Positions 1 through 7,548 of a stretch of DNA of 64,000 nucleotides are shown piece by piece; positions within the stretch are counted from its first letter, which is position 1, and the number at the start of each line of letters is the position of its first letter. A program made the translations under genes and the position numbers. The stretch comes from Prevotella sp. MA2016 (GTDB taxonomy: Bacteria; Bacteroidota; Bacteroidia; Bacteroidales; Bacteroidaceae): positions 124,001 through 188,000 of the forward strand of contig NZ_JHUW01000008.1 of assembly GCF_000619825.1 (NCBI RefSeq). Reading direction: 5' to 3'. The notes under the pieces are model-generated. The model did not search any database. It saw nothing but the letters and a program-made list of their open reading frames with translations, and was not told where the DNA came from.

Positions 1-566
1 ACAATGAGTTGCTGGTCGATACTGTCGATAGTAGGCGACAGTAACAGTTGTTCAATCTCTTCACCTTGACCTTCTGTCCATAAGTCGGAAGTAAGTATGC
101 GTGCGAACACCTCACTTATCAGTTGGAAGTGCTGCTGATGGAGCGCCTTTCTGCGTTCAGCCACGATATGAGGAGGTTCCAATTCCAGCAAAGCTATATC
201 CGAAACAAACGCCTCGAGCTGCTCTCTGATCACCGATACTGCCCAGTCGCGAGTGCTCATATTCACTTTCATGAAAAGCGAAGCCAGCAAGGGCGATTTC
301 AGTACCTTGGCATTGGTGGCCACATTAGCAGCCAGCACATACATGCGATGCAGCAGTTTATCGTTTAGTTTGGGCAACTGTGGATCTTTGAAACCTTTGC
401 GCCAATAGTCTATCATCATCTGATAATCAGCCTTGATGGTATAAAGCCTATCTGAGTTCACCTGATGTGGGTGTACCAATAGATAGTCTTCCATCTCTTT
501 GATTGCACACAACAGGTCTCTATTCGCAAGGTGCCCAAACACCATGTCTAAATTCATATCGTTCAT
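1..566 (-). CDS. Conserved Bacteroidales-type protein of unknown function, N-terminal part
   Basis: The gene runs off the left edge, so about 188 N-terminal residues are visible, beginning MNDMNLDMVFGHLANRDL. The visible part is helical and soluble-looking, without a signal peptide or membrane segment, and holds repeated helix-pair-like stretches (for example around residues 10-35 and 55-85) that resemble TPR-type helices, though I cannot assign a family. The start at 566 is three bases after the stop of the upstream lipoprotein gene (570-1487), so the two are almost certainly co-transcribed. The frame is open and its composition matches the neighbours. Function not recognised; the tight coupling to a periplasmic substrate-binding-like lipoprotein is the only clue. 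Confidence 0.75.
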   Translation of the reverse strand, partial: MNDMNLDMVFGHLANRDLLCAIKEMEDYLLVHPHQVNSDRLYTIKADYQMMIDYWRKGFKDPQLPKLNDKLLHRMYVLAANVATNAKVLKSPLLASLFMKVNMSTRDWAVSVIREQLEAFVSDIALLELEPPHIVAERRKALHQQHFQLISEVFARILTSDLWTEGQGEEIEQLLLSPTIDSIDQQLI

Positions 567-569
567 GCG

Positions 570-1487
570 TCACTTCTTTTTTTCAAGCCAGTTTTTGGCA
601 CGGTCAATATCCTTCTGTCTCGTTGCCTCGTAAGTAAACTTCAGCGAATCAGGCAAGGCTTTAATGGTTTGCTCAGTCATGCCATAATACTTCTGCAGCA
701 CCTCTTTATAATGAGTCACTCCAAAGCGGTTGATAGAGTCGCAAGCCTGCTTGTAACCTTTCATAAACACCTGCATTTGTTGCTGTCGCGTCTTGTCGCT
801 CATACCTTTGGTACGGAACACAAGTGCGCCCATCTGCATGTCTATCTTGCGTGTATCAAGCATCACGTAGTGTTTCTTCATCAAGGCCTGACTGGCTTGT
901 GGCTCAGTCAACAGTACGGCATCCATCTCGTTGTTCTCAAGCATCTTCAAACGGATATTCACATCGTTAATCTGAATACGGAACACACGTTCTGGAGCCA
1001 GTTTGGCACTTTCAACAGCCAAATCACCCAACAGGTCGGTAACCGAATAGCGGGTCATGGCCAGCATCTTGTCGTCCAGATGCTTAAAGTTGGTGATACG
1101 CAGCTGTCGCTGACTCAACATAAGCCAATAGGCGTTGGTAGCAGCAGCATAGCGAAGGGATGTGCCCTCTTTCATCATTTTCTCTGCTCTCACCAGATCG
1201 GTGATAGCTCCTTCTACACGCCCGTTAATAAGGGCGGTGTCAACATCCATCTGTGCATTGAATCGCTTCAGGCGGATATCTACAACCGAGTCAAACATCT
1301 GGCGCTCTTTGGCCACAAATACTGGCAGGCAATCAAGTGTAGGCATTACTGCTATCTTGAGTGCAGCCGAATCCTCACGCCATAGTCTTAATCGCTGCTC
1401 GCGTGAGAGGCGTTTGGTCTCTTCGTACGATTGCCCACACGCAGCGAGCACCAGAAGAGCTATGAATCCAATAACTAATTTCTTCAT
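570..1487 (-). CDS. Periplasmic substrate-binding-like lipoprotein
   Basis: A 305-residue protein with a lipoprotein signal peptide (MKKLVIGFIALLVLAACGQS; the lipobox LAAC puts the lipidated Cys at about residue 17). The rest resembles the NMT1/TauA/SsuA type of ABC-transporter solute-binding proteins: LKIAVMPTLDCLPVFVA near residue 43 is the usual first beta strand and ligand loop, and VDTALINGRVEGAITDLVRAE and NEMDAVLLTEPQAS look like the repeated lobe elements. No permease or ATPase gene lies nearby, so the substrate and any transporter partner are unknown; it may instead be a sensor or a lipoprotein of other function. It is read divergently from radA, with a TAnnTTTG box at 1496-1503 just upstream of its ATG. 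Confidence 0.8.
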   Translation of the reverse strand: MKKLVIGFIALLVLAACGQSYEETKRLSREQRLRLWREDSAALKIAVMPTLDCLPVFVAKERQMFDSVVDIRLKRFNAQMDVDTALINGRVEGAITDLVRAEKMMKEGTSLRYAAATNAYWLMLSQRQLRITNFKHLDDKMLAMTRYSVTDLLGDLAVESAKLAPERVFRIQINDVNIRLKMLENNEMDAVLLTEPQASQALMKKHYVMLDTRKIDMQMGALVFRTKGMSDKTRQQQMQVFMKGYKQACDSINRFGVTHYKEVLQKYYGMTEQTIKALPDSLKFTYEATRQKDIDRAKNWLEKKK

Positions 1488-1495
1488 ATCGCCTG

Positions 1496-1503
1496 CAAAG
1501 TTA
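1496..1503 (-). promoter_or_regulatory. -7 promoter box of the lipoprotein operon
   Basis: TAACTTTG on the minus strand matches the Bacteroidetes TAnnTTTG -7 consensus and ends 9 bases before the ATG at 1487, implying a very short leader. Confidence 0.5.
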
Positions 1504-1523
1504 CAACTTTTTTTTCAAAATAT

Positions 1524-1551
1524 CAATTATCAATTATCAATTATCAATTAT
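1524..1551 (+). repeat. Heptanucleotide tandem repeat (CAATTAT x4)
   Basis: Four perfect tandem copies of CAATTAT (starts 1524, 1531, 1538, 1545) lie between the divergent lipoprotein and radA promoters. The reverse complement of the same unit recurs at 16871 before oadB. One of seven period-7 repeat loci in this window. Confidence 0.9.
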
Positions 1552-1557
1552 TTATTG

Positions 1558-1565
1558 TACCTTTG
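1558..1565 (+). promoter_or_regulatory. -7 promoter box of radA
   Basis: TACCTTTG matches TAnnTTTG and ends 8 bases before the radA ATG. The transcript would have a leader of only a few bases. Confidence 0.55.
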
Positions 1566-1573
1566 CTGCCATT

Positions 1574-2974
1574 ATGGCAAAAGATAAAACAGCATACGTA
1601 TGTTCCAACTGCGGCCAAGAGTCGCCAAAGTGGGTGGGCAAATGCCCGGCCTGCGGCCAATGGAACACTTTTAAGGAAATAAAGATTGCTGCCAGTTCAC
1701 CTACTAAGTCGGTTATGAGCAAGGGTGGACTGCATGCTGGTGCTACAGCCCAGTCGTCAGCTCTTCATGCAGGCAAGGTATTACGTCTTCGCGATATCAG
1801 TTCGAAGGACGATCCGCGTATCGACATGCACGATGCTGAGCTGAACCGCGTGCTTGGAGGCGGCTTGGTGCCAGGTAGCATAGTACTGCTGGGTGGCGAA
1901 CCTGGTATCGGAAAATCCACACTCTCGCTCCAAACCATGCTCAACATGCCTGAGAAGAAGATTCTCTACGTGAGTGGCGAGGAGAGCGCCCACCAGCTGA
2001 AGATGCGTGCTGAGCGTCTTGGGGGTGAAAACGATAATTTCCTGTTGCTGACAGAAAACTCACTCGAGAGTATTTTTGACCATATTAAGGAGGTTCAGCC
2101 AGAAATGCTCGTTATCGACTCTATACAGACGATATCTACTGAGGATGTAGAATCTAGTGCGGGCTCTATCGCTCAGGTTCGCGAATGCGCCTCTGCCCTA
2201 CTCCGTTTTGCAAAGATCAGCGGTGTGCCCGTTATCCTGATTGGCCACATCACCAAAGAAGGCACACTGGCCGGCCCTAAGATTCTGGAGCACATCGTGG
2301 ATACCGTCATCCAGTTTGAAGGCGACCAGCATTATATGTATCGTATTCTGCGCAGCATCAAGAACCGCTTTGGTTCTACAGCCGAACTGGGCATCTACGA
2401 GATGCAGCAGAGCGGTTTACGACAGGTGTCAAACCCATCCGAACTGTTGCTAACACAGGATCGCGACGGACTTTCAGGTATTGCTATCACATCTGCCATC
2501 GAAGGTATCCGTCCTTTCTTGGTTGAAACACAAGCTCTGGTATCTACAGCAGCTTACGGCACACCTCAGCGTTCGGCCACTGGCTTCGATCAGCGCCGAT
2601 TGAACATGCTGCTGGCTGTGCTCGAGAAGCGTGTAGGCTTCAAGCTGGCGCAGAAAGATGTGTTTGTAAATATCGCTGGCGGACTGCGAGTTACGGATTT
2701 AGCGATGGACTTATCCGTTATCGCAGCAGTATTGTCATCGAATGTTGACACCCCAATCGAGTCAGGCTGGTGCATGGCAGGCGAAGTGGGACTGAGTGGC
2801 GAGGTGCGCCCCATCAACCGTATCGAGCAGCGCATAGCCGAGGCTGAGAAGCTGGGATTTACGGATATGATCATCCCAAAATACAACCTACAGGGCTTCG
2901 ACAAGAATAAATATTCAATCCATTTACACCCTGTTCGAAAGGTAGAAGAAGCCCTGCGTGCATTGTTTGGCTGA
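1574..2974 (+). CDS. radA: DNA repair protein RadA
   Basis: A 466-residue branch-migration ATPase acting in recombinational repair. Domains in order: N-terminal C4 zinc finger (Cys10, Cys13, Cys24, Cys27, in the typical KWVGKCPACGQWNT context); RecA-like ATPase with Walker A GGEPGIGKST at about residue 105-115 and Walker B LVIDSIQT; the RadA-specific KNRFG motif followed by ELGIYEM near residue 260; and a C-terminal Lon-protease-like domain (NIAGGLRVTDLAMDL). Length and motifs are those of a complete RadA. The start is fixed by the conserved MAKxKTxYVC N-terminus. It is read divergently from the lipoprotein operon; its promoter box is so close that the mRNA should be nearly leaderless. A stretch of about 150 bases separates it from pgk, which has its own promoter. 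Confidence 0.97.
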   Translation: MAKDKTAYVCSNCGQESPKWVGKCPACGQWNTFKEIKIAASSPTKSVMSKGGLHAGATAQSSALHAGKVLRLRDISSKDDPRIDMHDAELNRVLGGGLVPGSIVLLGGEPGIGKSTLSLQTMLNMPEKKILYVSGEESAHQLKMRAERLGGENDNFLLLTENSLESIFDHIKEVQPEMLVIDSIQTISTEDVESSAGSIAQVRECASALLRFAKISGVPVILIGHITKEGTLAGPKILEHIVDTVIQFEGDQHYMYRILRSIKNRFGSTAELGIYEMQQSGLRQVSNPSELLLTQDRDGLSGIAITSAIEGIRPFLVETQALVSTAAYGTPQRSATGFDQRRLNMLLAVLEKRVGFKLAQKDVFVNIAGGLRVTDLAMDLSVIAAVLSSNVDTPIESGWCMAGEVGLSGEVRPINRIEQRIAEAEKLGFTDMIIPKYNLQGFDKNKYSIHLHPVRKVEEALRALFG

Positions 2975-3032
2975 TATTTGCAAACTCCGCCTTACATTAT
3001 CAATATTTATACGCAAAAAAGATTTAAATATT

Positions 3033-3060
3033 CAATGTTCAGTGTTTAATGTTCAATGAA
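3033..3060 (+). repeat. Degenerate heptanucleotide repeat upstream of pgk
   Basis: Four 7-base units: CAATGTT, CAGTGTT, TAATGTT, CAATGAA. They end 7 bases before the pgk -7 box. Confidence 0.7.
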
Positions 3061-3066
3061 TTTTAG

Positions 3067-3074
3067 TAACTTTG
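3067..3074 (+). promoter_or_regulatory. -7 promoter box of pgk
   Basis: TAACTTTG fits TAnnTTTG. The start codon is 48 bases downstream, preceded by an A/T-only leader end (AATATTAAGATT) rather than a Shine-Dalgarno sequence, as is usual for highly expressed Bacteroidetes genes. Confidence 0.6.
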
Positions 3075-3122
3075 CAATCGTTTTGAAGAGAAGTATTTAA
3101 CATTATTAATAATATTAAGATT

Positions 3123-4394
3123 ATGACTATCAACGAATTCAACTTTGCCGGTAAGAAGGCAATCGTACGTGTAGACTTCAACGTACCCCTCGATGAGAAT
3201 GGTAAGATCACAGACGACACCCGTATCCGCGGTGCCCTGCCTACCCTGAAGAAGATTCTGGCCGACGGTGGTGCTACCATCATCATGAGCCACATGGGTA
3301 AGCCCAAAGGTAAGGTAGATGCTAAGAAGTCTCTGGGTCAGATCCGCGAGGCTGTTGAGAAGGCACTGGGTGTTCCCGTTGCTTTCGCTCCCGACTGCGC
3401 TAAGGCTGCCGACGCTGCCAAGGCTCTGAAGATGGGTGAGGCTCTGCTGCTTGAGAACCTGCGCTTCTATCCTGAGGAAGAGGGTAAGCCCGTAGGTGTA
3501 GAGAAGGGTACTCCTGAGTACGACGAGGCTAAGAAGGCTATGAAGGCCAGCCAGAAGGAGTTTGCTAAGACTCTGGCTTCTTATGCAGACTGCTACGTAA
3601 TGGATGCCTTCGGTACAGCTCACCGCAAGCACGCTTCTACAGCTGTTATCGCCGACTACTTCGACGCTGACAACAAGATGCTGGGCCTGCTGATGGAGAA
3701 GGAGGTACAGGCTGTTGACGCCGTACTGTCTAACATCAAGCGTCCTTTCGTTGCCATCATGGGTGGTTCTAAGGTATCTTCTAAGATTGGTATCATCGAG
3801 AACCTGCTCGGTAAGGTTGATAAGCTCATCCTCTGCGGTGGTATGACCTACACCTTCGCTAAGGCTCACAACGGTGAGATTGGCGACTCTATCGTAGAGC
3901 TCGACAAGCTGGATGTAGCTCTGGGTGTTGAGGAGCTGGCTAAGAAGAATGGTGTAGAGCTCGTTCTGGGTTCTGACTGCACAGCTACCAACGGTCTCGA
4001 CTTCGGTACAATGACTGTTAAGGATGGTGCTGAGATCATCAACTGCCCTGCCAACAAGGTTCCTGCTGGTTTCGAGGGTGTTGACGCTGGTCCTGAGAGC
4101 CAGAAGGCATTTGCCGAGGCTATCAAGGGTGCTAAGACCATCCTGTGGAACGGTCCTGCCGGTGTATTCGAGTGCGACGCCTTCACCGCTGGTTCACGTG
4201 CCATCGGCGACGCTATCGCTGAGGCTACCAAGAATGGTGCATTCTCTCTGATTGGTGGTGGCGACTCTGTAGCTTGTGTAAACAAGTTCGGTCTGGCCGA
4301 CCAGGTATCTTACATCTCAACTGGTGGTGGTGCTCTGCTCGAGGCCATCGAGGGTAAGGTTCTCCCAGGCGTAGCAGCCATAAAGGGTGAGTAA
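3123..4394 (+). CDS. pgk: Phosphoglycerate kinase
   Basis: A 423-residue cytosolic glycolytic enzyme: 1,3-bisphosphoglycerate + ADP to 3-phosphoglycerate + ATP. Visible family motifs: [10 protein letters not shown] near residue 17, SHMGKPKGK (substrate loop), [29 protein letters not shown] (hinge and nucleotide binding), and the C-terminal [13 protein letters not shown] ... [14 protein letters not shown] phosphate-binding loops. It is complete. Codon choice is strikingly biased (repeated AAG, CTG, GGT, GCT), as expected of a very highly expressed gene. Monocistronic: own promoter at 3067, strong hairpin terminator at 4429. The second glycolytic gene of the window, gapA, is 43 kb away. Confidence 0.98.
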   Translation: MTINEFNFAGKKAIVRVDFNVPLDENGKITDDTRIRGALPTLKKILADGGATIIMSHMGKPKGKVDAKKSLGQIREAVEKALGVPVAFAPDCAKAADAAKALKMGEALLLENLRFYPEEEGKPVGVEKGTPEYDEAKKAMKASQKEFAKTLASYADCYVMDAFGTAHRKHASTAVIADYFDADNKMLGLLMEKEVQAVDAVLSNIKRPFVAIMGGSKVSSKIGIIENLLGKVDKLILCGGMTYTFAKAHNGEIGDSIVELDKLDVALGVEELAKKNGVELVLGSDCTATNGLDFGTMTVKDGAEIINCPANKVPAGFEGVDAGPESQKAFAEAIKGAKTILWNGPAGVFECDAFTAGSRAIGDAIAEATKNGAFSLIGGGDSVACVNKFGLADQVSYISTGGGALLEAIEGKVLPGVAAIKGE

Positions 4395-4428
4395 AAAATC
4401 TGATACACTCCGATTTTTAAATAACTAT

Positions 4429-4468
4429 CAATGGCCGTTCTGCTTCAGGCAGACGGCCATTGTGCTTT
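4429..4468 (+). terminator. Intrinsic terminator of pgk
   Basis: CAATGGCCGT pairs with ACGGCCATTG; an inner TCTGC/GCAGA stem extends it past a one-base bulge. The hairpin is followed by TGTGCTTTT. Confidence 0.85.
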
Positions 4469-4494
4469 TAACCTTCAAACTAAATTTTTCAAGT

Positions 4495-4692
4495 ATGAAA
4501 AAGAAAATCGGCAGTTTTACCAATGTGCAAGGCGACGAACAGGCCGATGGAACCTATAAGTGGGAAGACAACAAACTGGTAATGATCATCGACAATATGC
4601 CTTGGTCAGCAATAGTCAAGAAGATTACCGACAAAGAGATGACATGGTACGGTCCCATCACCGGCAAAACCATCAAGCTGAAAAGAAATTGA
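4495..4692 (+). pseudogene. Short orphan frame, possibly the C-terminal remnant of a lipocalin-like protein
   Basis: A 65-residue frame beginning MKKKIGSFTNVQGDEQADG. The pattern GTYKWEDNKLVMIIDN ... VKKITDKEMTWYGPITGKTIKLKRN looks like alternating beta strands from the end of a lipocalin-like domain, but there is no signal peptide and the N-terminal half of such a domain is missing. No TAnnTTTG box lies between the pgk terminator and the ATG. It could be a genuine small gene, but a truncated relic fits better because the next 650 bases hold two other broken genes. The family guess is inference only. Confidence 0.4.
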
Positions 4693-4867
4693 TTACTGCT
4701 GCAAAAATATACAACTGAAAGAAATACTGAATGGTAAGCATCCTGTATCTACAGACTTTGCACTCATGGTGGAAGCCGCACTTGGCATTAATCCAGAGCT
4801 GCTGATTAACATGCAGGCACGATATAATTTGGCAGTACTCCCCTCCCAGGGTCCCGTTTTTACTTGA
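4691..4867 (+). pseudogene. Relic of a HigA-type (XRE family) antitoxin, 3' part
   Basis: An open stretch without a start codon reads, from about 4715, LKEILNGKHPVSTDFALMV and continues EAALGINPELLINMQARYN to 4827. This is the characteristic second half of HigA/VapI-like antitoxins, whose consensus is (D/E)ILNGKRPVSxxxALxLExALGIxPExxxxMQxxYN. The helix-turn-helix start and any toxin gene are absent, and the reading frame runs into the left arm of the foldback element at 4838, where homology stops. So it looks like an antitoxin gene truncated at both ends, with the element at its 3' boundary. Recognition is from the residue pattern alone. Confidence 0.65.
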
Positions 4868-5240
4868 AACATCTGTGTTTATGCGGGTTTGAACACGGGA
4901 GGGTACTTGATTTCACCCTCCCGTCTACCCTCCCGTTTACCCTCCCCTACAGTCGGTACCCCAGTACTTCATTGGCGTACTGGAGTACTTTAGTAGGCGT
5001 ACTGGAGTACTTTAGTAGGCGCACTGGAGTGCTCCAATAGGCGTACTGGAGTACTTACATAGGCGTAAACTTCCGAAACCTGTAGCTTAACGATTTTAGT
5101 TAAAGTACTATTACCAACGGAAAACTAAGCGGGAGGGCAAACGGGAGCCTAAACGGGAGGGTAGATTGTGGTAGCCTCCCGTACTAAATGCCGTATAAAC
5201 ACAGGCGTTTCAAGTAAAAACGGGACCCTGGGAGGGGGAG
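4838..5240. repeat. 403-bp non-coding foldback element with long inverted terminal arms
   Basis: The outer 48-50 bases are near-perfect inverted repeats: the left end CTCCCCTCCCAGGGTCCCG (from 4838) matches the reverse complement of the right end (to 5240), with one base difference in a C run and a few internal mismatches. A second inverted block of about 50 bases inside (left about 4896-4950, right about 5128-5183) carries repeated CCTCCCG/CGGGAGG words, so the arms together span over 100 bases per side. The centre holds four 22-bp tandem units. No open frame of note and no transposase. It resembles a MITE or foldback element, or a large structured regulatory or terminator-like locus. No clear target-site duplication is seen. 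Confidence 0.85.
4974..5061. repeat. Four 22-bp tandem units, each with a GTACTggAGTAC dyad
   Basis: Units start at 4974, 4996, 5018 and 5040 (a fifth partial at 5062), exactly 22 bases apart, each GGCGTACTGGAGTACTT-like. Each contains the dyad GTACT-gg-AGTAC. Unit 3 has GCACT-gg-AGTGC: both arms changed together, keeping the symmetry. A related partial dyad (GTACCCCAGTAC) is at 4956. Confidence 0.9.
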
Positions 5241-5266
5241 AGAAATGTAATGCAATAAATTAAACT

Positions 5267-5298
5267 AAAAGTTGCCGGGCAATCGCTCGGCAACTTCA
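5267..5298 (-). terminator. Hairpin terminator of the minus-strand relic
   Basis: Read on the minus strand, AAGTTGCCG and CGGCAACTT pair around GAGCGATTGCC, followed by TTTAGTTT. Its 18-bp core (5274-5291) differs by one base from that of the terminator at 7522-7539. Confidence 0.75.
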
Positions 5299-5300
5299 AT

Positions 5301-5414
5301 TTAGTATATCTGCGTGTAGTACAATGTAGATACATTATAGCCTGCAACTACACTAGCGACGTTCTTGGCCAAAGGCTTCACAGGGTCGAAATTCTCTCTA
5401 CCACACAAATCAAA
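5301..5414 (-). pseudogene. C-terminal remnant of an unidentified protein
   Basis: On the minus strand an open stretch reads FDLCGRENFDPVKPLAKNV and then ASVVAGYNVSTLYYTQIY before a TAA at 5301-5303. An in-frame stop at 5415-5417 and the absence of a start show that only about 37 C-terminal codons survive. A proper terminator hairpin sits directly downstream (5267-5298), which supports this being the tail of a once-functional gene. Family not recognised. Confidence 0.45.
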
Positions 5415-5537
5415 TCAGAATAATCGTCCTTACAAGCTTATATCCTTATGAAGGATAATATTATAACATTTTTTATAAAAAAATATGTTTTCTCGTATTT
5501 TTTTGCCCAAATATTTGGATTTTTAGGGGATTATTAT

Positions 5538-5545
5538 TATCTTTG
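5538..5545 (+). promoter_or_regulatory. -7 promoter box of the CotH-family gene
   Basis: TATCTTTG matches TAnnTTTG, in very AT-rich surroundings (5455-5540). It would give a leader of about 210 bases before the ATG at 5762. Confidence 0.55.
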
Positions 5546-5551
5546 CCACGC

Positions 5552-5761
5552 TAACACTTCTTAAACGGGGTGCAAGCAGCTATAAATGTGTGAAAACTAT
5601 ATGATAGATAAGGTGATTACCTGACTTTGTTCTTTGATGCTTGAGGCGAGAGAGGCGAGTAGCAGGTCAGCTACCCACACTTTATTATATTATGTACATA
5701 AACAAATTTAATTTAGAATTCCTTGGTAGGGGGGCTCCAAGACTTTAGAACAATCAATAAT
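5552..5761 (+). other. Long untranslated leader of the CotH-family gene, function unknown
   Basis: About 210 bases between the predicted transcription start and the lipoprotein ATG, with no convincing frame. It contains small hairpin candidates: GGT-GATT-ACC near 5613-5622, GTAGC-AGGTCA-GCTAC near 5659-5674, and a purine-rich GAGGCGAGAGAGGCGAG stretch between them. I do not recognise any known riboswitch consensus. It could be a regulatory leader or just the remains of older sequence. Confidence 0.3.
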
Positions 5762-7504
5762 ATGAAGAAAGTATTATTATTCTGTTTCGTCTTTACAATG
5801 GTTGCGTTGTCTTGTACGAGTCTTGACGACGTAGAAAAACGACTTGACAACCTTGAATCGGCAGTTAAAGAATTGCAATTAGCTCACGACAGAGGCAAAT
5901 TAGTTGAGCAAATAAATCAATTAGACAACAACGGGGGATGGGAAATCGTGTTCTCAGACAACACCTCGCTTAAAGTTGGTTCAAGTGTGTTAAGCACAAT
6001 TGATAAGGATAAGGACAATGACTATGTTACGTTTGTTATGCGAGATGGTAGTTCTTTGAAGTTCGCACTTTTCAATCTCAAGTTGCTTTCATTCTCAATT
6101 ATGGCCAACGACAATCCTATGCAGCTAACTGCAGATGTAAAAGGTGAGATTATTGGCGATAGCGTTGTAGAATGCAGGGTACCAAACATCATGAGCGATA
6201 AAGAACTGATACCTTTGGTTGAGTTTACAGGCGAGAGCATCATGTTCGATGATGTACCTGCCACTATCGGTTCGTTGAAACACGACTTTAAAAAACCAGT
6301 AAAGATGACTCTCATCAATGGTGGCAAGTCGAAAGACTATACCATATACGTACATTCATATACAGGCCTGCCTGTTATGTGGATAGAAACAGAAGGCAGA
6401 CAAGACATAACATCGAAAGAGAACTATCTGAAAGCGAGTTTTAAACTTCAAGAAAATGTTACAACGCGTGGCGTCGGCGATGTATTGATTGATAGTGTAA
6501 ATATCAAAGGAAGAGGAAATACAACATGGAGAAATTTCCCCAAAAAACCATACGCACTGAAATTTGATAAAAAAGTCTCATTACTTAATGAACCTAAAGA
6601 TAAATCGTGGGTGTTACTAGCTAATTATGGCGACAAATCAATGATGCGTAATAGTATATCTTTTTATTTAGGACATATTAGTAATCTTGATTATACACCA
6701 AAATCTCACTTCGTTGAACTTATTTTGAATGGAATGTATAATGGAACATACCTTCTTTGTGAAAAATTAAAAATTAGCAAGGACAGAGTCAATGTAGGCG
6801 ATGACGGTTTCTTGCTAGAAATAGACGCTTATGCCCCAGAAGAAAGTGATTCTAGAATTTTCTATACTTCACATTTGGAGAAATCGGTTAATATTAAAGA
6901 TCCAGATGTTGAATACGATGATGATAATTTTAACTATATTAAAGAATACGTTCTGATGTCGGAGAATGCTTTGTATTCTGATAACTTTACAGACCCTGAT
7001 GATGGATGGCAAAAGTATTTGGATATTAATAGTTTTGTCGATTGGTATTTAATAAACGAAATTATTAAAAATGTAGATGGTGCAAGACATTCTGGATATA
7101 TGAATATGTCGCGAGGAAAGAAACTAAAAATGGGACCTCTTTGGGATTTTGATATTTCATTAGGAAATTGTAATTATTTAGAATGTGGTTTGCCTGATGG
7201 TTTTTTTGTAAAACAATACGGATGGTTTCCTCGCCTTTTTGAAGATCCTGCATTTGTAGCAAAGGTCAAGGAACGCTTTGACTTCTTTTACAGCAAACGT
7301 AATGACATTATGCGCGTAATAAACGCGAATGCTACCTATCTGAAATATGCTGTTCAAGAAAACGATAATAAATGGCATACTTTCTACACTCAAACATGGC
7401 CTAATTACGATGTATGGGGTAGCTATAACAATGAGGTTCAGTCGATGAAAGAGTGGCTTAATGCCCGCTTTGAATGGTTGAAAGGAGAATTTGACAAAAT
7501 GTAA
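5762..7504 (+). CDS. CotH kinase family lipoprotein
   Basis: A 580-residue predicted secreted lipoprotein: signal MKKVLLFCFVFTMVALSC with the lipidated Cys at about residue 18, then a short coiled coil (DDVEKRLDNLESAVKELQLA, about 22-42) of the kind heading many Bacteroidetes surface proteins, a beta-rich spacer to about 210, and a CotH-type kinase domain. CotH hallmarks: KGRGNTTWRNFPKKPYALKF, WVLLANYGDKSMMRN, LNGMYNGTYLLCEKL near residue 330, GFLLEID, and the catalytic-type LWDFDISLGN near residue 460. CotH proteins are atypical protein kinases (phosphorylating spore-coat proteins in Bacillus); the bacteroidal targets are unknown. The coding sequence is clearly more AT-rich than its neighbours and sits beside gene relics, suggesting acquisition by transfer. 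An upstream in-frame ATG at 5723 was rejected because it lacks the signal peptide position. Own terminator at 7517. Confidence 0.9.
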   Translation: MKKVLLFCFVFTMVALSCTSLDDVEKRLDNLESAVKELQLAHDRGKLVEQINQLDNNGGWEIVFSDNTSLKVGSSVLSTIDKDKDNDYVTFVMRDGSSLKFALFNLKLLSFSIMANDNPMQLTADVKGEIIGDSVVECRVPNIMSDKELIPLVEFTGESIMFDDVPATIGSLKHDFKKPVKMTLINGGKSKDYTIYVHSYTGLPVMWIETEGRQDITSKENYLKASFKLQENVTTRGVGDVLIDSVNIKGRGNTTWRNFPKKPYALKFDKKVSLLNEPKDKSWVLLANYGDKSMMRNSISFYLGHISNLDYTPKSHFVELILNGMYNGTYLLCEKLKISKDRVNVGDDGFLLEIDAYAPEESDSRIFYTSHLEKSVNIKDPDVEYDDDNFNYIKEYVLMSENALYSDNFTDPDDGWQKYLDINSFVDWYLINEIIKNVDGARHSGYMNMSRGKKLKMGPLWDFDISLGNCNYLECGLPDGFFVKQYGWFPRLFEDPAFVAKVKERFDFFYSKRNDIMRVINANATYLKYAVQENDNKWHTFYTQTWPNYDVWGSYNNEVQSMKEWLNARFEWLKGEFDKM

Positions 7505-7516
7505 TAATAAACAATG

Positions 7517-7548
7517 AAGGTGCCGGGCAATTGCTCGGCACCTTTTTT
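7517..7548 (+). terminator. Intrinsic terminator of the CotH-family gene
   Basis: AAGGTGCCG pairs with CGGCACCTT around GGCAATTGCT, followed by TTTTATTATT. The core is nearly identical to the minus-strand terminator at 5274-5291, with flanking stem bases changed in pairs (AAGTT/AACTT there, AAGGT/ACCTT here). Confidence 0.9.

Noticed and set aside
4974..5061. CRISPR-like array (regular short repeats)
   Set aside because: The units are contiguous 22-mers without unique spacers and no cas gene is present; it is the core of the foldback element.
5552..5761. TPP or other known riboswitch in the CotH leader (suggested by a GGGGTGC word)
   Set aside because: The other conserved parts of the TPP element are missing and no other known consensus fits.
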